Assembly (NCBI GenBank): GCA_006937955.1
Contig: SSNP01000080.1
Location: 2,348,439-2,412,438, forward strand
Length of the DNA stretch: 64,000 nt
Direction: 5' to 3'
Source of the DNA: Pachypanchax playfairii
Taxonomy: Eukaryota; Chordata; Actinopteri; Cyprinodontiformes; Aplocheilidae
Shown: in pieces, positions 39,401-52,539 of the stretch
Numbering within the stretch: position 1 is the stretch's first letter
Layout of the letters: the number at the start of each line of letters is the position of its first letter
The notes under the pieces: generated by a model
Seen by the model: only the letters and a program-made list of their open reading frames with translations
What the model was told of the DNA's origin: nothing
Database searches by the model: none
Program-made: the position numbers and the translations under genes

Positions 39401-41430
39401 TTCACAACCTGTGCTGCAACGAGAACAAAGGAGCTACTGAGCTGGTGGCAGAACTCGGCACTTTGTACCAGTGTATCCGGTGAGTCGCCGCTCAGCTGTC
39501 TCACGTGTACGTGTTGTTTTAATGAACCAACTGGACTTAAAGGAATCACTGCTTTTCTTTACTGACAACATATTTTTATAGAAAGATCTTATTATTATAG
39601 TTATTAGCAGATAAACTGAAGGCAGTTTGTTGCAGGTGGAAGTGAGTGAAGTGAAACAGGAAGTGAGTTTTTATTTTTAAATGTTAGTATCTGAAACATA
39701 AACTAACCTTCAGCAACAGTCTCTGCTGGTTTTCTTATAGTTGGTTCTACTACTACGGTTTGATATCAGGACCTCTGGTCTGCTCTGAGTCTGTAACCCG
39801 CATGTGTTCAGGTTTCCGGTGGTTGCTATGGGAGTTTTAAAGTGGGTGGACTGGACCGTATCAGAACCACGTTACTTCCAGCTGCAGACGGACCACACAC
39901 CTGTTCATTTAGCCTTACTAGATGAGGTAGGACATCCGCTAGGTTTCCTTTTATTTTGAAGGTGGCAAATAAAACATTAATCTAAAATTTCCTTTGGACA
40001 GATCTGTACGTGTCATCAGCTGCTGCACCCGCAGGTCCTTCAGCTGCTCATCAAGCTATTCGAGACAGAGCACTCTCAGCTGGATGTCATGGAGCAGGTG
40101 GGGATGTGGTACAATCACACATCATGTCTTCATTTCTCAGTCAGCTGAAGTTTTAGTGATGCTTCCTTTAAACTCTAGCTGGAGCTGAAGAAGACGCTGC
40201 TGGACCGAATGGTTCATCTTCTGAGTCGCGGCTACGTCCTGCCTGTCGTCAGCTACATTCGCAAGTGTCTGGAGAAGCTCAACACGGACATCTCCCTCAT
40301 TAGATATTTTGTCACTGAGGTAAACGGCTGCTGCAGAGACAATAAAATGTTTGTATCTCTTATTTACATCTAAAGACAGATAAATGCTAACTGTTTAGCA
40401 GCTGACGTCTTTTAGACGAGTTTTAGAATGGGGGAGGGGCCTATGTGGGCACCTGCCTCTGCTGATTGGGTAAATCTGGAAACATACTACAATACCTGCT
40501 TCATGTCAGAGTCCCCAAAATCTACAATATCACCAGAAAAAGTCCCTCAAGTTAGCTGCTAGTATCTTTAAAATCAAAAAACCCTAAATTCATAATATCA
40601 CAGACGAGCTTAAAATCAGATCTTAGATTAAAAAGACAAAATAAGAAAACACCATAAATATGAAGCATTAAGATCCATCAGGAAACTGTCTGAAAAATTT
40701 TACATCCAATTACAGCTGCATATTTAACAGCCACATAAAATAATGATTAAACTGCCTGTGGTATTTCTCAATTCTCTACGTTTACTTTACTAATACTAGC
40801 AAAACATTTTGAATTGATGTTCTGTCATCAATCACTTTTTTTCACCTGTTGAATGTTTCTGCAGCCTGGAGTCCGTTTGGTTAAATAACCAGTTCCAGAT
40901 GTTGATGTTCTCCACGTTCACGCCAACAGTGTCTGTGTTTTAACTTCCGCTTCCGTTTTAATTTAGGTGGAATAAAAATATCAAATTATGATTTTCCATT
41001 TAAATTCCCTCCAATGACCCGAACTCAATGTGAAATATAAAAAAACAAAACATCTGTTAGATCGTAGCAGGTGGAGAAAAATGAGTTTGGGTTTTAGACT
41101 TCATTGAAATGTTCTTAAAACTTTAGTAACTCGGTTCGAGTTCTGACTCGTTAAAAACGTGATGTTTTTTTTGTCTTGAAGGTTTTGGACGTGATCGCGC
41201 CGCCCTACACGTCGGACTTCGTTCAGCTTTTCCTGCCCATCTTGGAGAACGATAGTATCGCAGGAACGATCCGCACGGAGGGGGAACACGATCCGGTCGC
41301 GGAGTTCATCGGTAAATAATTTACATTAAAACTTTGTAGGTATTTTAGAGTAAATATTATTTGACATGACTAACGTGTGATTGGCTGATTTTCAGCTCAC
41401 TGCAAGTCAAACTTCATCATGATTAACTGA
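36410..41430 (+). CDS. nelfcd: Negative elongation factor complex subunit C/D (TH1)
   Basis: Fifteen exons join in frame to 579 residues (human about 581-590): 36410-36469, 36945-37054, 37179-37288, 37361-37470, 37569-37676, 37907-38059, 38520-38650, 38864-39029, 39116-39250, 39340-39479, 39812-39926, 40002-40097, 40179-40319, 41182-41311 and 41396-41430. The start is the ATG opening MDEEYYASAGDWEGS, an acidic N-terminus as in human. The rest is almost identical to the human protein, for example RDYIMEPAIFNTLKRYFQ, and ends KSNFIMIN. The protein is an all-helical TH1-family scaffold without catalytic motifs. In NELF it bridges NELF-A and NELF-B and helps hold RNA polymerase II in promoter-proximal pausing. 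It converges with ctsz, with 827 bases between the stop codons. Confidence 0.97.
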
Positions 41431-42257
41431 TACGGAGACGAAGCTGGATGTGTTCCACAAGGACGAACCTGGAGAGCAGCGAGATCTGTGATCTCTGATA
41501 ATCAAGAGTTCAACAACATGTTTGAACTCGTTTGGTGACTCACATTTTGACCAATCAGAACAGAGACTGGTCGATGGAGGGGCTCCAGAAGATGCAGCTA
41601 AATCTTTTATTTTTTTTAAATATTGATCTTGTTTGTTTTTCATTAAAAACATTAATGTGTAGTTTGTGTCTTTATTTAGTTATTAAAACTCTATTTGGTT
41701 TTTATTCTGGAGAAATCCTGGATGAAGCTGCAGAAAAGAACCAGGCTGGAAGAGAAATGCTTTAATATTGACACAGTGCAGCTTTATAATTCTTCACTTT
41801 AAGAAACATCGATAAGAAACTGTAAATAGTGTGTTTGTTTCAGCCTTACAGACGCAGGTAAAGTCTTAGTTTGAAATCAAGAAAATGTGTTTTTTGCAAC
41901 TTGCAGTTAAACATAAACATCAAGTGCTTAAAAGGCACATAAGGAGGTTTTTTTCCTCTTAACTCTTCAGTGCAACACTCAGTATCCCAGTTTGATTTGG
42001 CTGCACAGACTTCATTCAGATCTCGTCTCCGTCTTGATGTTACAAATCACAGAGATAAAATTCATCTTTACAAGATGAAAACACAAGTGTTTAGAATCAG
42101 ATCTGACACGAGACGCTCTGATACCTGCAGCTTTTTGCTCCATTTAAAATGATTATTTCCTTAAAACAGACGGAACGTATTCCCTTTTAAACAAAAGATT
42201 ATTTAAACGCTTCCTGTCACCCTCGAGTAGAAGACGTTACAGCGACAGCCACCTCGT
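41431..42257. other. Convergent 3' UTRs of nelfcd and ctsz
   Basis: The two genes are tail to tail. An AATAAA in reverse orientation (ctttattta) near 41670 could serve ctsz, in which case the two 3' UTRs would overlap. No independent gene was recognised. The open frames on both strands here are short and uninformative. Confidence 0.5.
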
Positions 42258-45024
42258 CTAAAGGTAACCTTTTGGGACAATCGGGTCTCCGTACATGCAG
42301 TCCTCCTCCACCGCCAGGTTGTACTTGCTGCCACTTCCTCCTTTGTAGGCGCTCGTCACAATCCTGAGCCAGCCTCGCTCACCCTGAGGAAGAGGAGGAG
42401 GAGGAAGGGTTACTGAGAAATCTAACAATCAGGTTTTTATTTCAACTTCTCTTCAAAAGTTTCATCTGATTAAAATATGTTGAGCTTATTTATTGTTCAA
42501 TAAATAAATTAAAATTAAGCAAGAACATTTTTTATAAAAAGTAGGATTTATAAACCAGTTTAAAACAGAAACTTTATATCTTTTTTTTTAACTGAAAGAG
42601 CTTCAAATCTGCAGCTGTGTGTAAGTGTGACTTTATAAAACAGGATGATCCAATCAGATCTTTTTCTCTGAACCTCTGATTTATAAGATCATCTCTGCCT
42701 TTATGTGTGAATCTACATAAAACCCTGATTATTCTGGAACGAGGACTCACCCATGGGTCTCCCCAGGAGTTGCGAACAATCCAGTATTCCACACCGTTCT
42801 CGACTCCCCATCCCGCCACGGACACGATGTGGTTGATGTAAGCTTCGTCCTGGTATTCAGAGTAAACGCCTCCCGTGTAAGCGTCCAGCTTGTCTGTGGC
42901 CATTATCCCACAGCTAAAGAAAAAAAACCATCAAAAAACACTTCAGAAAATGAGAAGTAAAACAGAACATTTTATACTGTATAATAATAATAAAACTCCA
43001 CACAACCTAAGAACACGAGAGATTTTACTGCACCATCGTTACAGAGTGACACTCAGTTCTTCTGATTGTTTATGTTTTGTTGTTTATTGTTTTGAAGTTG
43101 GATAAATTCTTCGTATTTTTCTTTAGTTAATAAAGATGATGCATCTTTTGATGAAGAGTTTATGTTTAAAAACCTGCAACAAATGTCTCCTCTTTATTTC
43201 AAACAAACCCGATTTTACACAGTTGCATGTGTTTTTAAAGTAAAGCACATGCCATTTAATTTATTTGTTACTAAATTCATGATGAAGCGTCTGCAAACCT
43301 GATTGGTCCTTTTGCATAAATCTCTGCCATCATCTTCTCTCTACCGCTGACAGCACCGTAGTCTCCCACCGTCCACAGAGTGTAGTTCTTGATGATGTTG
43401 CACTGTCCGAATGTGGTGCACGTGCCGCACTGGTTGAAGGGCTTGCAATCTTTGGGGAGACACAGACACCTCAGATTCACACCTGTGGACACACCTGCAG
43501 TCGCTGCTTAGTGTGACACCTACCCTGGTCTTTAGCCTGATAGTTATTACAGGTCTCATCTGGGATGCCGTGATTGTGGGCGTACTCCCAGACGCCGCTG
43601 TGATCCCCGCCATGGCAGCTACCGGCACCGCCGCAGTCGATCACATGCTGGACGGAGAGATAAGCTGAAGGCCACGCCCCTTTACGCTGGATGTTGATGC
43701 GATCTGAAGGGGGAGGGAAAATTCTTTAAAAGCATCATAACCGGTTCCATAAAACAGGAAGTGGAACTACAACACCTGGGTGAAAATATGCAGCGATCTT
43801 GTGATCTGCACAAATGAAACAGGATAAGAGAGTTCTGCTGAGTCCGACCTGCCATGGCGCTGGTGCTGCCGTGAGCCCAGCAGGAGCCGCAGTACTGAGG
43901 GATGTGCTGGTTCCGTGTCGTGCTGGCGTAGTTGGTTCCGTTGATGTTCCTCCAGTCCCACGCTTTGGGCAAATCTGAGATGTTTATGTACTCATGAGGC
44001 CGAGGTGCGGTCCTGCAAAGAGTTTTACCGTCGTCGCTGAAAAAATCTGTTTTTATTTTATCACTTTTACATCATTTCTAATTACAAAAAATATATATAT
44101 ATATCCTCTTGATTCTCAGTTATATTATAAAAAATAACAGGATTTTTGAAACCAAACAGAAAACCCCACTAAGGTTATTATTATCATCCCTATTAATAAA
44201 AGTCTCACATTAATAAAAATCTTAAAATAATGAAATCTTTTTGTGATCACTTTCCACTTAAGGCAGATTTTGACAAATTGTTGGTTAATTATTGACCTTT
44301 AATTTTAAACAAAACATTAAGAGCCTTTTTTCACAGCAGATTATTATAGAATCATATTATAGAAACAAGAACTAAACTTTTATTTGACACCCAACACATT
44401 AGAGTCAATCAGTGTGTATTTAATCCAACAAAACCTAATTTTTATCCAAAAATGGTCAAAAAACTTGTAATTCACCTAAAAAAAAAGTTGTGCTACAGCT
44501 GAAGTTTCATGTCTGTTGGCTGTAAAAACTTCATATAAATTATGGTTTTGGATCAGACTTGATCTTCATCCTGCAGCTGAATCATGAACTCTTCTTCATC
44601 AGCTCAACCAAACCTCATGATCTCTGGGTTTTTTGCTGACACCAGGGAAAATCTGAGAACTTTTCTGTTATTTACAGTTTCTGCTTTAAGCTGTAGGCTA
44701 AGTGGCCCAAACCGAAACCAAAAAACACGAACAATGAACTTCATGTTACTCCCTTCATCTGGATCATATAGTTCATGGAACCAAAGTCTTTCACATCTCG
44801 TTAAAAACTAATATCCAGTTACTGTGATTTATTTATACATTTATTCACTTCATTGAGGTTCTGGCTGTGTGTTACGAAAAAGCAGAGACTCTTTACCTCA
44901 AACCGAAGTCATTTCTCCTCGGGCTTCGAACGTAACACGGTTCCTTGTTGTTTACAAAAACTCGGGCCGAAACGCCGGACACCGCGACCCAAACCAGAAC
45001 CAGAACCGCGGCTGTGGGAGCCAT
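42258..45024 (-). CDS. ctsz: Cathepsin Z (cathepsin X), lysosomal cysteine carboxypeptidase
   Basis: Six exons, in transcript order 45024-44897, 44012-43849, 43703-43524, 43449-43299, 42913-42751 and 42383-42258, give 303 residues, the same length as human. A hydrophobic signal peptide covers about residues 1-20. The short propeptide, which has a cysteine at residue 30 as the family requires, precedes mature domain sequence from LPKAWDWRNING. The cathepsin X-specific mini-loop HIP (79-81) sits just before the active site CGSCWAH. The catalytic residues are Cys87, His236 (in YINHIVSVAGWG) and Asn256 (in IVRNSWG). N-glycosylation sequons occur at NGT (67-69) and in KNYTLW. The enzyme removes single C-terminal residues from peptides in lysosomes. 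The propeptide has RND where human has the integrin-binding RGD. Confidence 0.96.
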
Positions 45025-46919
45025 AATTCGCCGGGACAGCTGTTCGTGTTGGTCCGACTGAAGACGAGCCTAAACGGAACTTCCTGGAGCAGAAACACGC
45101 TGAACACTGTTTGTTCTTTACGGGTTAAATCGGTCCTATATCAGCCGGTGTGATCACATGACCGCCGTTTATGCACATAACACGTGTCTCAGTCACGAGA
45201 CCCGCAGAGAGAAAAGAAAATAAACTGTAAACATGAAGATTTATGTATGTAAGATTATGATTTCGAAACAAAAGATGATTAAAACAAGTTCATATTTTCA
45301 TCAGGAAGCTGTGCAAAAGTTTTAAGCAACATTTCTTTCCTCGTAGGTTGAAGACGGACTGATAAAACATGACTCGGCATTTATTTCTTTTGCGTCTAAA
45401 TTGAATTGAAAATACTTTAACGTTCATCATTAATAGTTCTTCAAACTTTCTGGAGGGGCTTTCCTTTTACTCCTTGAAATTCAGCAGCTTTTCCTGTCCA
45501 ATCTTTGTTTCTGATCATGTGCATGAGGAATGAGGAAACAAGGAGATGAGTTAGAAGGTAAAGCAGGTGAACGGTCCCTGATCTGAAGGTCTGAATGAAC
45601 TTGAAACATATCCCTTACAATCCTTTGAAAATCACCTTGTTGGTACTAAAATAATGTTTTCTGTCAAATTTTGTTCTCTTTGTTCAAAGAAAACCAGTTT
45701 TATCTTGGTGACAAACTGCAAATATGTCTAAAGATTTACAAACTCACCTGCACGTTTTGACTAATTTATCAGAATCTGACTGATAATCAGATTAAATCTT
45801 CACAACTGCTTTATGGTTTGAATCTGACTCCAGCTGGTTAAATCAGATTAAACATTGATCCCTGTTAATTTAAACTAAAGTTTGAAATCAATGTGTTTAA
45901 TCCTGTTCAGTAAAAAAAAAGATTTCCTTGTTGATTTAAGGCTCAGTTTGGATATCTGCAGATTAAAATCTTTCTTGATGCTTTTCTTTTTATTCTGTCT
46001 TCATGAGAATCTTCACCTGATGAGTTCGTACTCCAGTGGATTTAGCTGAGATGCAGAGGAGCGACTAGATTTCCTGACTGCGAGAGCCAGTTTGTCTCTT
46101 CTTCACTGATGAACTTGTTCTCTCCACCTCCTCCATGTAGATGTTTCCACAGCACATCCACGTTCCTGCCTCTAGAGCCGATGTGGTGGAGCGGCAGGAG
46201 GCCACAGGCCAGTCCTGTCCTTCAGGAATCATCTCACTTTAAACGTTTACCAGCAGGTAACATTAAAGATGGTTCTAAGAGATCCCAAAAATAAATCAAC
46301 TTCAAAATTCACATACTAACTTTTCTTTATTAATTTCTGGAGCTTTAACTGCATCTCTCACATGGAGGAGTGTGCTATCAGTTCATGCACACAGAGACAG
46401 ACAGCACTGCCTTTATTACAAGACACGACTGTCAATGTGGAATAACATTGTGTTTGTGCAGGAATCTACAGTCAACAAGAACCGTTAGAACTCGAACCTC
46501 TGAGCTCACAAAATCCAACAGGGTGAACAATATGGTGCAGTTACAGATCACAAGTCCACAGTTTTTTCACAATGTCTAAAGGTTTCCTCCTTTATCTGCA
46601 TGTACACTCACAAAATCTTCTGCTGATGAGGTGGTTAGTTGAAAGCAAAATCTGCGAGGTATGTAGTAAAACGCACTGCCATTAACTGGAAAGAGTTGTA
46701 AAAAATTACAAAAATATATAAATCACAGCTGAAACCTAAATCAAACACAAAGAAAGAGATTTTTTGGAGATGTTATGGAGATCAGTGTCTGATCATCGTT
46801 TACGCCACATCTGACTTTTATGTTCTGAAAGTCAAACTGTACCAATTTTCACATGTTTTAACTCTAAGTGGACAAACTGTTCAGGAGCGTGGAGGTCGTG
46901 GAGTGAACCGTTTTGTACT
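45025..46919. other. ctsz upstream region and npepl1 3' UTR
   Basis: A reverse-orientation AATAAA at 46326-46331 probably ends npepl1, giving a 3' UTR of about 590 bases. The ctsz promoter should lie just above 45024. A 34-codon frame at about 46141 follows a splice-acceptor-like ctccatgtag, but I recognise no product and treat it as noncoding. Confidence 0.5.
46326..46331 (-). terminator. Polyadenylation signal AATAAA, probably npepl1
   Basis: On the minus strand a canonical hexamer lies about 590 bases after the npepl1 stop codon. Confidence 0.5.
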
Positions 46920-49900
46920 CTACACCAGTCTTCGTCTCTTGCATCCCTGCTCCATCTGGTCCTCTGCCTGATTGGTCAGTGCGCCCAGAGGAGACACCTG
47001 GTTCAGCATGGAGTCATCGGAAGCCTGACCGAACAAGGCCATGAGCAGAGCAACGCCGAATCCTGTGGCTCGTTCACCCTGAAACGATGAAGTAAAAACA
47101 CAATAACTTCCAGTAGAAGTAGAACAACGTGAAGCTACTGCTTTGATTGAATTACTTTAAGACGTGATGTGTGCTAAAGCATTTAACAACAAAAACAACT
47201 CCATTGTTTCCAAATTTATTCCATCAAAGCAGGTGAGAAAAGAAAGAAAACACTGGCTTGTGGGAATGAATCTGGTTTACAAGAAGGACCCACGAACACT
47301 GTTTGAGTTCCCTCCAGTCTTTGTTCCTTTATACCTGCAGAGCAGCTGATAACTTCCTGAAACATCCTGTTCCAACACGACACACAGCTGAATTAACGTG
47401 ATTAACATGACTTTACATCTTTATCAGAGATTAAATCAAACTAACTGAGGTGTTTAAGTTTCACACAGTAAATGTTTAACATGTGAAGTCGACATGCTGA
47501 GATCAGCAGCTGTAAAGAGGCAGAATCTTTAAAAATGTTCATTTTCTCATCTGATCTGATTAATAACGTCAGGTTATTATTCTGTTATTCAAACAGGAAG
47601 TACTTTGTCAAACCAGTGAACACAAAACGGTTCTAGTTAGAACTCGTTACACAATCACTGCAGTACAACACAAATCAAAGCTAAAGAGTTTTTTTTCTCT
47701 TTACCAATTATTTTTACAAAATGAAATGTAACTTCTAAATGTGACCTAAACAGAGTTTAAAGTAAAAAAAAAAGGATGTTTCAGTTTCTTTTAAAGTCAT
47801 GGCTCAGATCTTTGGAAGCACATTTCTATGGAAAAGTTTTAAACAATCTCTATCTCACCTGTTGTTGGTGTTTTGAATGTCCTCAGTTTGGAGGAACAGA
47901 GTCTAGTTTGGACCCAACTGAAGCGCTAACAGCTAGTCTGAGTGGGACTGGAGCAACATGGAAAACAACTCCAGATTCAAACATTTCACAGTGGTTTTTA
48001 AACTTTATATTACTGATAGTTTTGTATTACACATTTGTTCTGATAGAAATATTACGATGTTCCTGCAGGAAGTGCCCCTGCTGCACAGGAACTACTACAG
48101 CAGTACTCTGTAAATAACTAACTGCGTCATAAAAGATTTTTGTATGAACTGTGAGGAGAATTCTGAGTTGTTTTACAACAGCAGTCGTTCACTTCGGTCT
48201 TGGATCTGATCTGAATAGCTGATAACAACAAGAGGTAAGATGTTACCTGTTGACAGAAACCCACTTCAAAATATCTGAACTTAACACAAGACCAACAGCT
48301 GACCGTTTAAATCCTTTTGTTAACTGAAACTCTGCGTTCTGATCATTAGATGATAAAAATTAGACATGTTATACGTATTTGCTTCAAAGTTCACGGTACT
48401 CACTGCATGAACAGGTGAGGCGATGTCCACATGAACCCAGACACCGGGCCAATCAAAGCCCAGGTGGGAGCCAATGAAGAGACCGGCACATGAGCTCTGT
48501 GCGTTCTCCCGGTCCTGTAAAAACAACCAAAAAGGTCAACATGAGTCATATCGACTGTAAAACTTGACAGACACAGAACATCAGGCATCTCATCCCCCTA
48601 AATAAACTGGTAGCGCCACGTCTCCAGAGGAATCTGGAGTTGGTTACTTACAGCTACAGAATTCTTCATGTCCGCCATGGCAGAGGTGAACTCGCTAAAG
48701 TGCAGGTCAGGACAGTAAACCAGAGGGTGAGCAAGGTCTCCGCTGTTGCGGCCTGCACGCACACATGCAGCCTCCCACTGCTCGTTGTTGGTCATCACGG
48801 CAGCGTGGTACTTCCCGGTGGAGATGCCCTGAACAAAAAGAAAATGAGAAAGAGCTGCAAATAGAGAGAACATCTGCTTTCTGTTAGCTTGATCTTTTTA
48901 AGGAGCGCCCCGCACCTGTGCCCCAGTCAGTGTGGCCATGTCCAGAATAATATCAGCAGACAAGTCTTTACAGGCGTACACCACTCCATCAGCCAGCACC
49001 AGCCTGCCTTCTGCATCAGTGTTGTTAATTTCCACCGTCCTTTAAAGCAAAACACGACCGTTTAAACACGTCACAGCAGCGTGTCACGAACAGGCGCAGA
49101 GGACAAATCACAAGAAACTGAAATAAAACTCCTAGTAAGTCATATGTTGTTTTAATGTAAAGAGTCTCACTTTCCAGAATAGAGAGTGTGGATGTCATCG
49201 GGTCGCGTGGCTGTAGGTCCCACTGCATTCTCAGCAAGACAAAACACAGCGTGGAGGTTATCCTTAAAACCCTGATGGGAGAGAAGGAGCGAGCGTGAGA
49301 ACAGAAAAACCTCAGGATGCAGGAACACAGAGGAGGATAAATGACATGCTACATGGAATCATATAAATGCTTGTTTCACCTGTTTAATTGTGGCCTTGAA
49401 AGCTCCCAAAATGGCAGCAGCTCCACCACAGTCTCTCTTCATGCCAGGCATGGTGGTCTAACCAACAGAAAACACAGTCGTCTGAAGGAGAATGCTTCAT
49501 TTCAAGTGTCATTTTTACACCCAGAGAAACAAGAGAAACACATTCCAAACAGATTCAACCAAAACGCTCCACACAACAACAGCCAGTCAAGTTTCATAAA
49601 AGCACAAAGATGCTGCAGCTTCTTTCCTTTAGTTCACAAGAGGATTTTCTGGTATATTCAAAAGTTAAAGGACCATTTTAAAGGAGTTTTAAACCTAGAA
49701 ACTGTTTGAAAACATCCTCCAAACACCTGAAGCTTTCTCAGGTTCCTGTTCACAGACACAAACCAAAGGCAGAGAAAATAGTATTTCATCAACATGAGTC
49801 ATTATGTTTTTACCACACAATCAGTGTGATTCACTTTGCAACTAATATCCCTCCACCTGCACAGGAGTGCGAGCTGGTGGCGCTGGGCTCTACCTTTCCC

Positions 49901-52504
49901 TTGATGCTAAGTCCACCGGTGTCGTACACGATGCCTTTGCCCACCCAGGCGATTGTTTGTGTCGCTCCGTCAGGTGTGTGGCTTAACACTGCTAAAGCAG
50001 GAGGATGCTGAGCTGCTTTTCCAACACCGTAAATACCTGATAGGGAGGAGAACACAGACACAAACAGGAAATTATAATAACAGAACCTTAAAGAACAGAA
50101 CAAAGATATTTAAACAAAACTACAGAGCAATTTATATTATGGTTAAACTGCATAGGTTCAAAAACTGGGACTCTAAATTACTGGGGAAATTTCCCTTAAA
50201 TCAAATGTCCGTAAAAATCAGTAGCCACATGTGACCAGAGCAGCGAATCTTTAGGAACCTTCATGTTAACAATGTTGATGCTTCATCCTGTGTTCTGCTG
50301 ACCCAAATTCTGCTTTTAATTTATTCACAACTAACACGTCGCTACAATATCTGAACTATCAGACTAAGATTCAAATTCCTCATCAGAGGAAATGTCATCT
50401 TAATCAGCTTGGATCACATACTAAAGCAGTCCGGATCAGGTTTTCTTCACTCTGGACCTGTATGAGTGCAGCCTCAATCAAAGTAAAAACTCTTCCTGCA
50501 TCATCACAGATCATCTTACCACCAGCAGTTTGAAAAATATTAAAACTGAACAAGTTTCACCTAATCTTAAAAAAATCTAATATCCAAGAGTCAAAGCTGC
50601 AAAATTTAACTTGTATCAGATGATCATTAAAACTGATAATAGCTCTTTAGATTATTGCATATCAAAACACAATTTATGTAAAAGTGCAGATAAAGAAAAT
50701 AACCAGGTGGGTTATTTGGGTTTTTTTCCCGGGACTCTGGTTTCCCTCCACAGACCAAAAACACGTATGTTGGGTTAACTGGCGACTCAAAGCTATTTGA
50801 AATTAATTTTTTATTCAATTCAGAGAGTAATGGAGCTGCAGGTGTCACTACAGATATGGGTGGTGGAGGCCAAGAGCAAGTTAGTTGGTTGTTGGTTCGA
50901 TCCTAGCTTTGTCCGCTAACCCCCTGAGCTTCCCTGAAAAACACATGGTTTATCTGAATGGGACCGTCCATGTAAAACCAATGGACAGAAATGCAGAGAC
51001 GCAGTACCTCCAAAGCCTTTCTGTTTTAGTTCCTCTCCACGAATGATGACTGGAATGATTCCTAGTTCAGCTCCCACAGCCTTTATTTCCTGAAATCGAA
51101 ACAAAAGATTGTAAATGGAAGCTGTAGTAACAAGTACTGGACTTTCAAAAAGATCAATACCTCTAAGAAGTGGTCTGTATTCATCTCATTGCATGGAGTG
51201 TCCACAATGCGAGCTGCCAGACGCACACCGTCAGCAGCATTGGAGAGACACTAAAGATGAGAAAAGCTTTCAGGCTGAGGCAGAAAAAAAAAAACAACCC
51301 ACGACGGCCTGCCAGTCTCACATACCTCAAGTTCTGCAGCATCCAGAGGGTTGCTGTCATGACCAACAATTATATATTCCACCATCACACGCTTCTTGTC
51401 AGTCCTGCGTGAAGATGCAGAGCGGCGGGAGAACATTGGAAAGGCCCTGGCGATGGCACAAGAGGAGGCAAACACATCTGAACGCTCACAGACCATCTGG
51501 AGAGGAAGAAAACACCAGTGAAGTAACAGCTCACTGAAACCTTAGATGGAACTAATTTCAGAACCAGACTGCGAGAGAGTCATAAAGAAGCAGCACTGTT
51601 TAGCTGAAGAACTAAAGAAGTAAAGGTGCCTCCTGACCTCACGAATATAGTGTCATCAAATCCAGGTGATACTGACCACAATGCAGCGGTTGTTTCCTCC
51701 AGGAAGGCAGGAACGGATCAGACGAGACACAAAATGAGCTGAAGACGGGCTGTTGTGTCTGCTGACTCGCGAAGGAAGAGCAGCCACCACAGCCTGGTTC
51801 AGGTACAGAGGGCAGCTGTCGGTGGGGTTTGGGCTCAAAGCATTGAGAGCTGCCTGCCACACCTGAGAGGCAGGAATATTTGTAATCAGAAACTTCAAAA
51901 CGATTTTCTGTCTTTGATTTGATATGTTGACACACACCATGTCGGTTACTGAACGTACATTTCAACTAATTTCATTGAGGTATTCCAACTCTCAGCTTAA
52001 GTGAAGACTTTTCACAACAATGACAGGAGAAAAGCAGCGCAGTAACAAGCACGAGGGAAATCTTTACTTGAGCATATGCGTCTCGGGTATTTGTGCCACA
52101 AAACACTGGTATGAGTTTTTCCTAAAATACCTATTTATTGTAACTCTACAATCACAATAAATACATCACATGATCGCAGAAATCAATGATACTGCAGTCA
52201 GGTTAAAACATTCATACATTATGGTGCAAAAACAATAAGAACTTTAAAAGCCCACTCTGAGGTCTCTTCCCTTTTAACTGATAGTTTTAAAATTCACGAA
52301 TCAGCATTAAAGATAATCAAATTATCATCAGGGTAGTTCAACGTATTTATTAGCTGTTGGAGGGTTTGTTTGGGTTTGTCTGGGTCTAATCACTAGAAGC
52401 CGCATTAGCAGAACCTAGTTCGGTTTAATAGTTAATGTTAGTCTTTGCTCAGCTGAAAATAATCCTCAAACCAGGAAACAGAAAATTGGGACTTTGACCC
52501 CCCC

Positions 52505-52539
<35 letters not shown>

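Noticed and set aside
46109..46294. Possible extra exon after a ctccatgtag acceptor-like site
   Set aside because: The short frame matches nothing known, lies beyond the likely npepl1 3' end, and has no partner exons.
51115..51537. 140-codon plus-strand frame
   Set aside because: It lies antisense to npepl1 exons 3 and 4 and shows no recognisable protein features.
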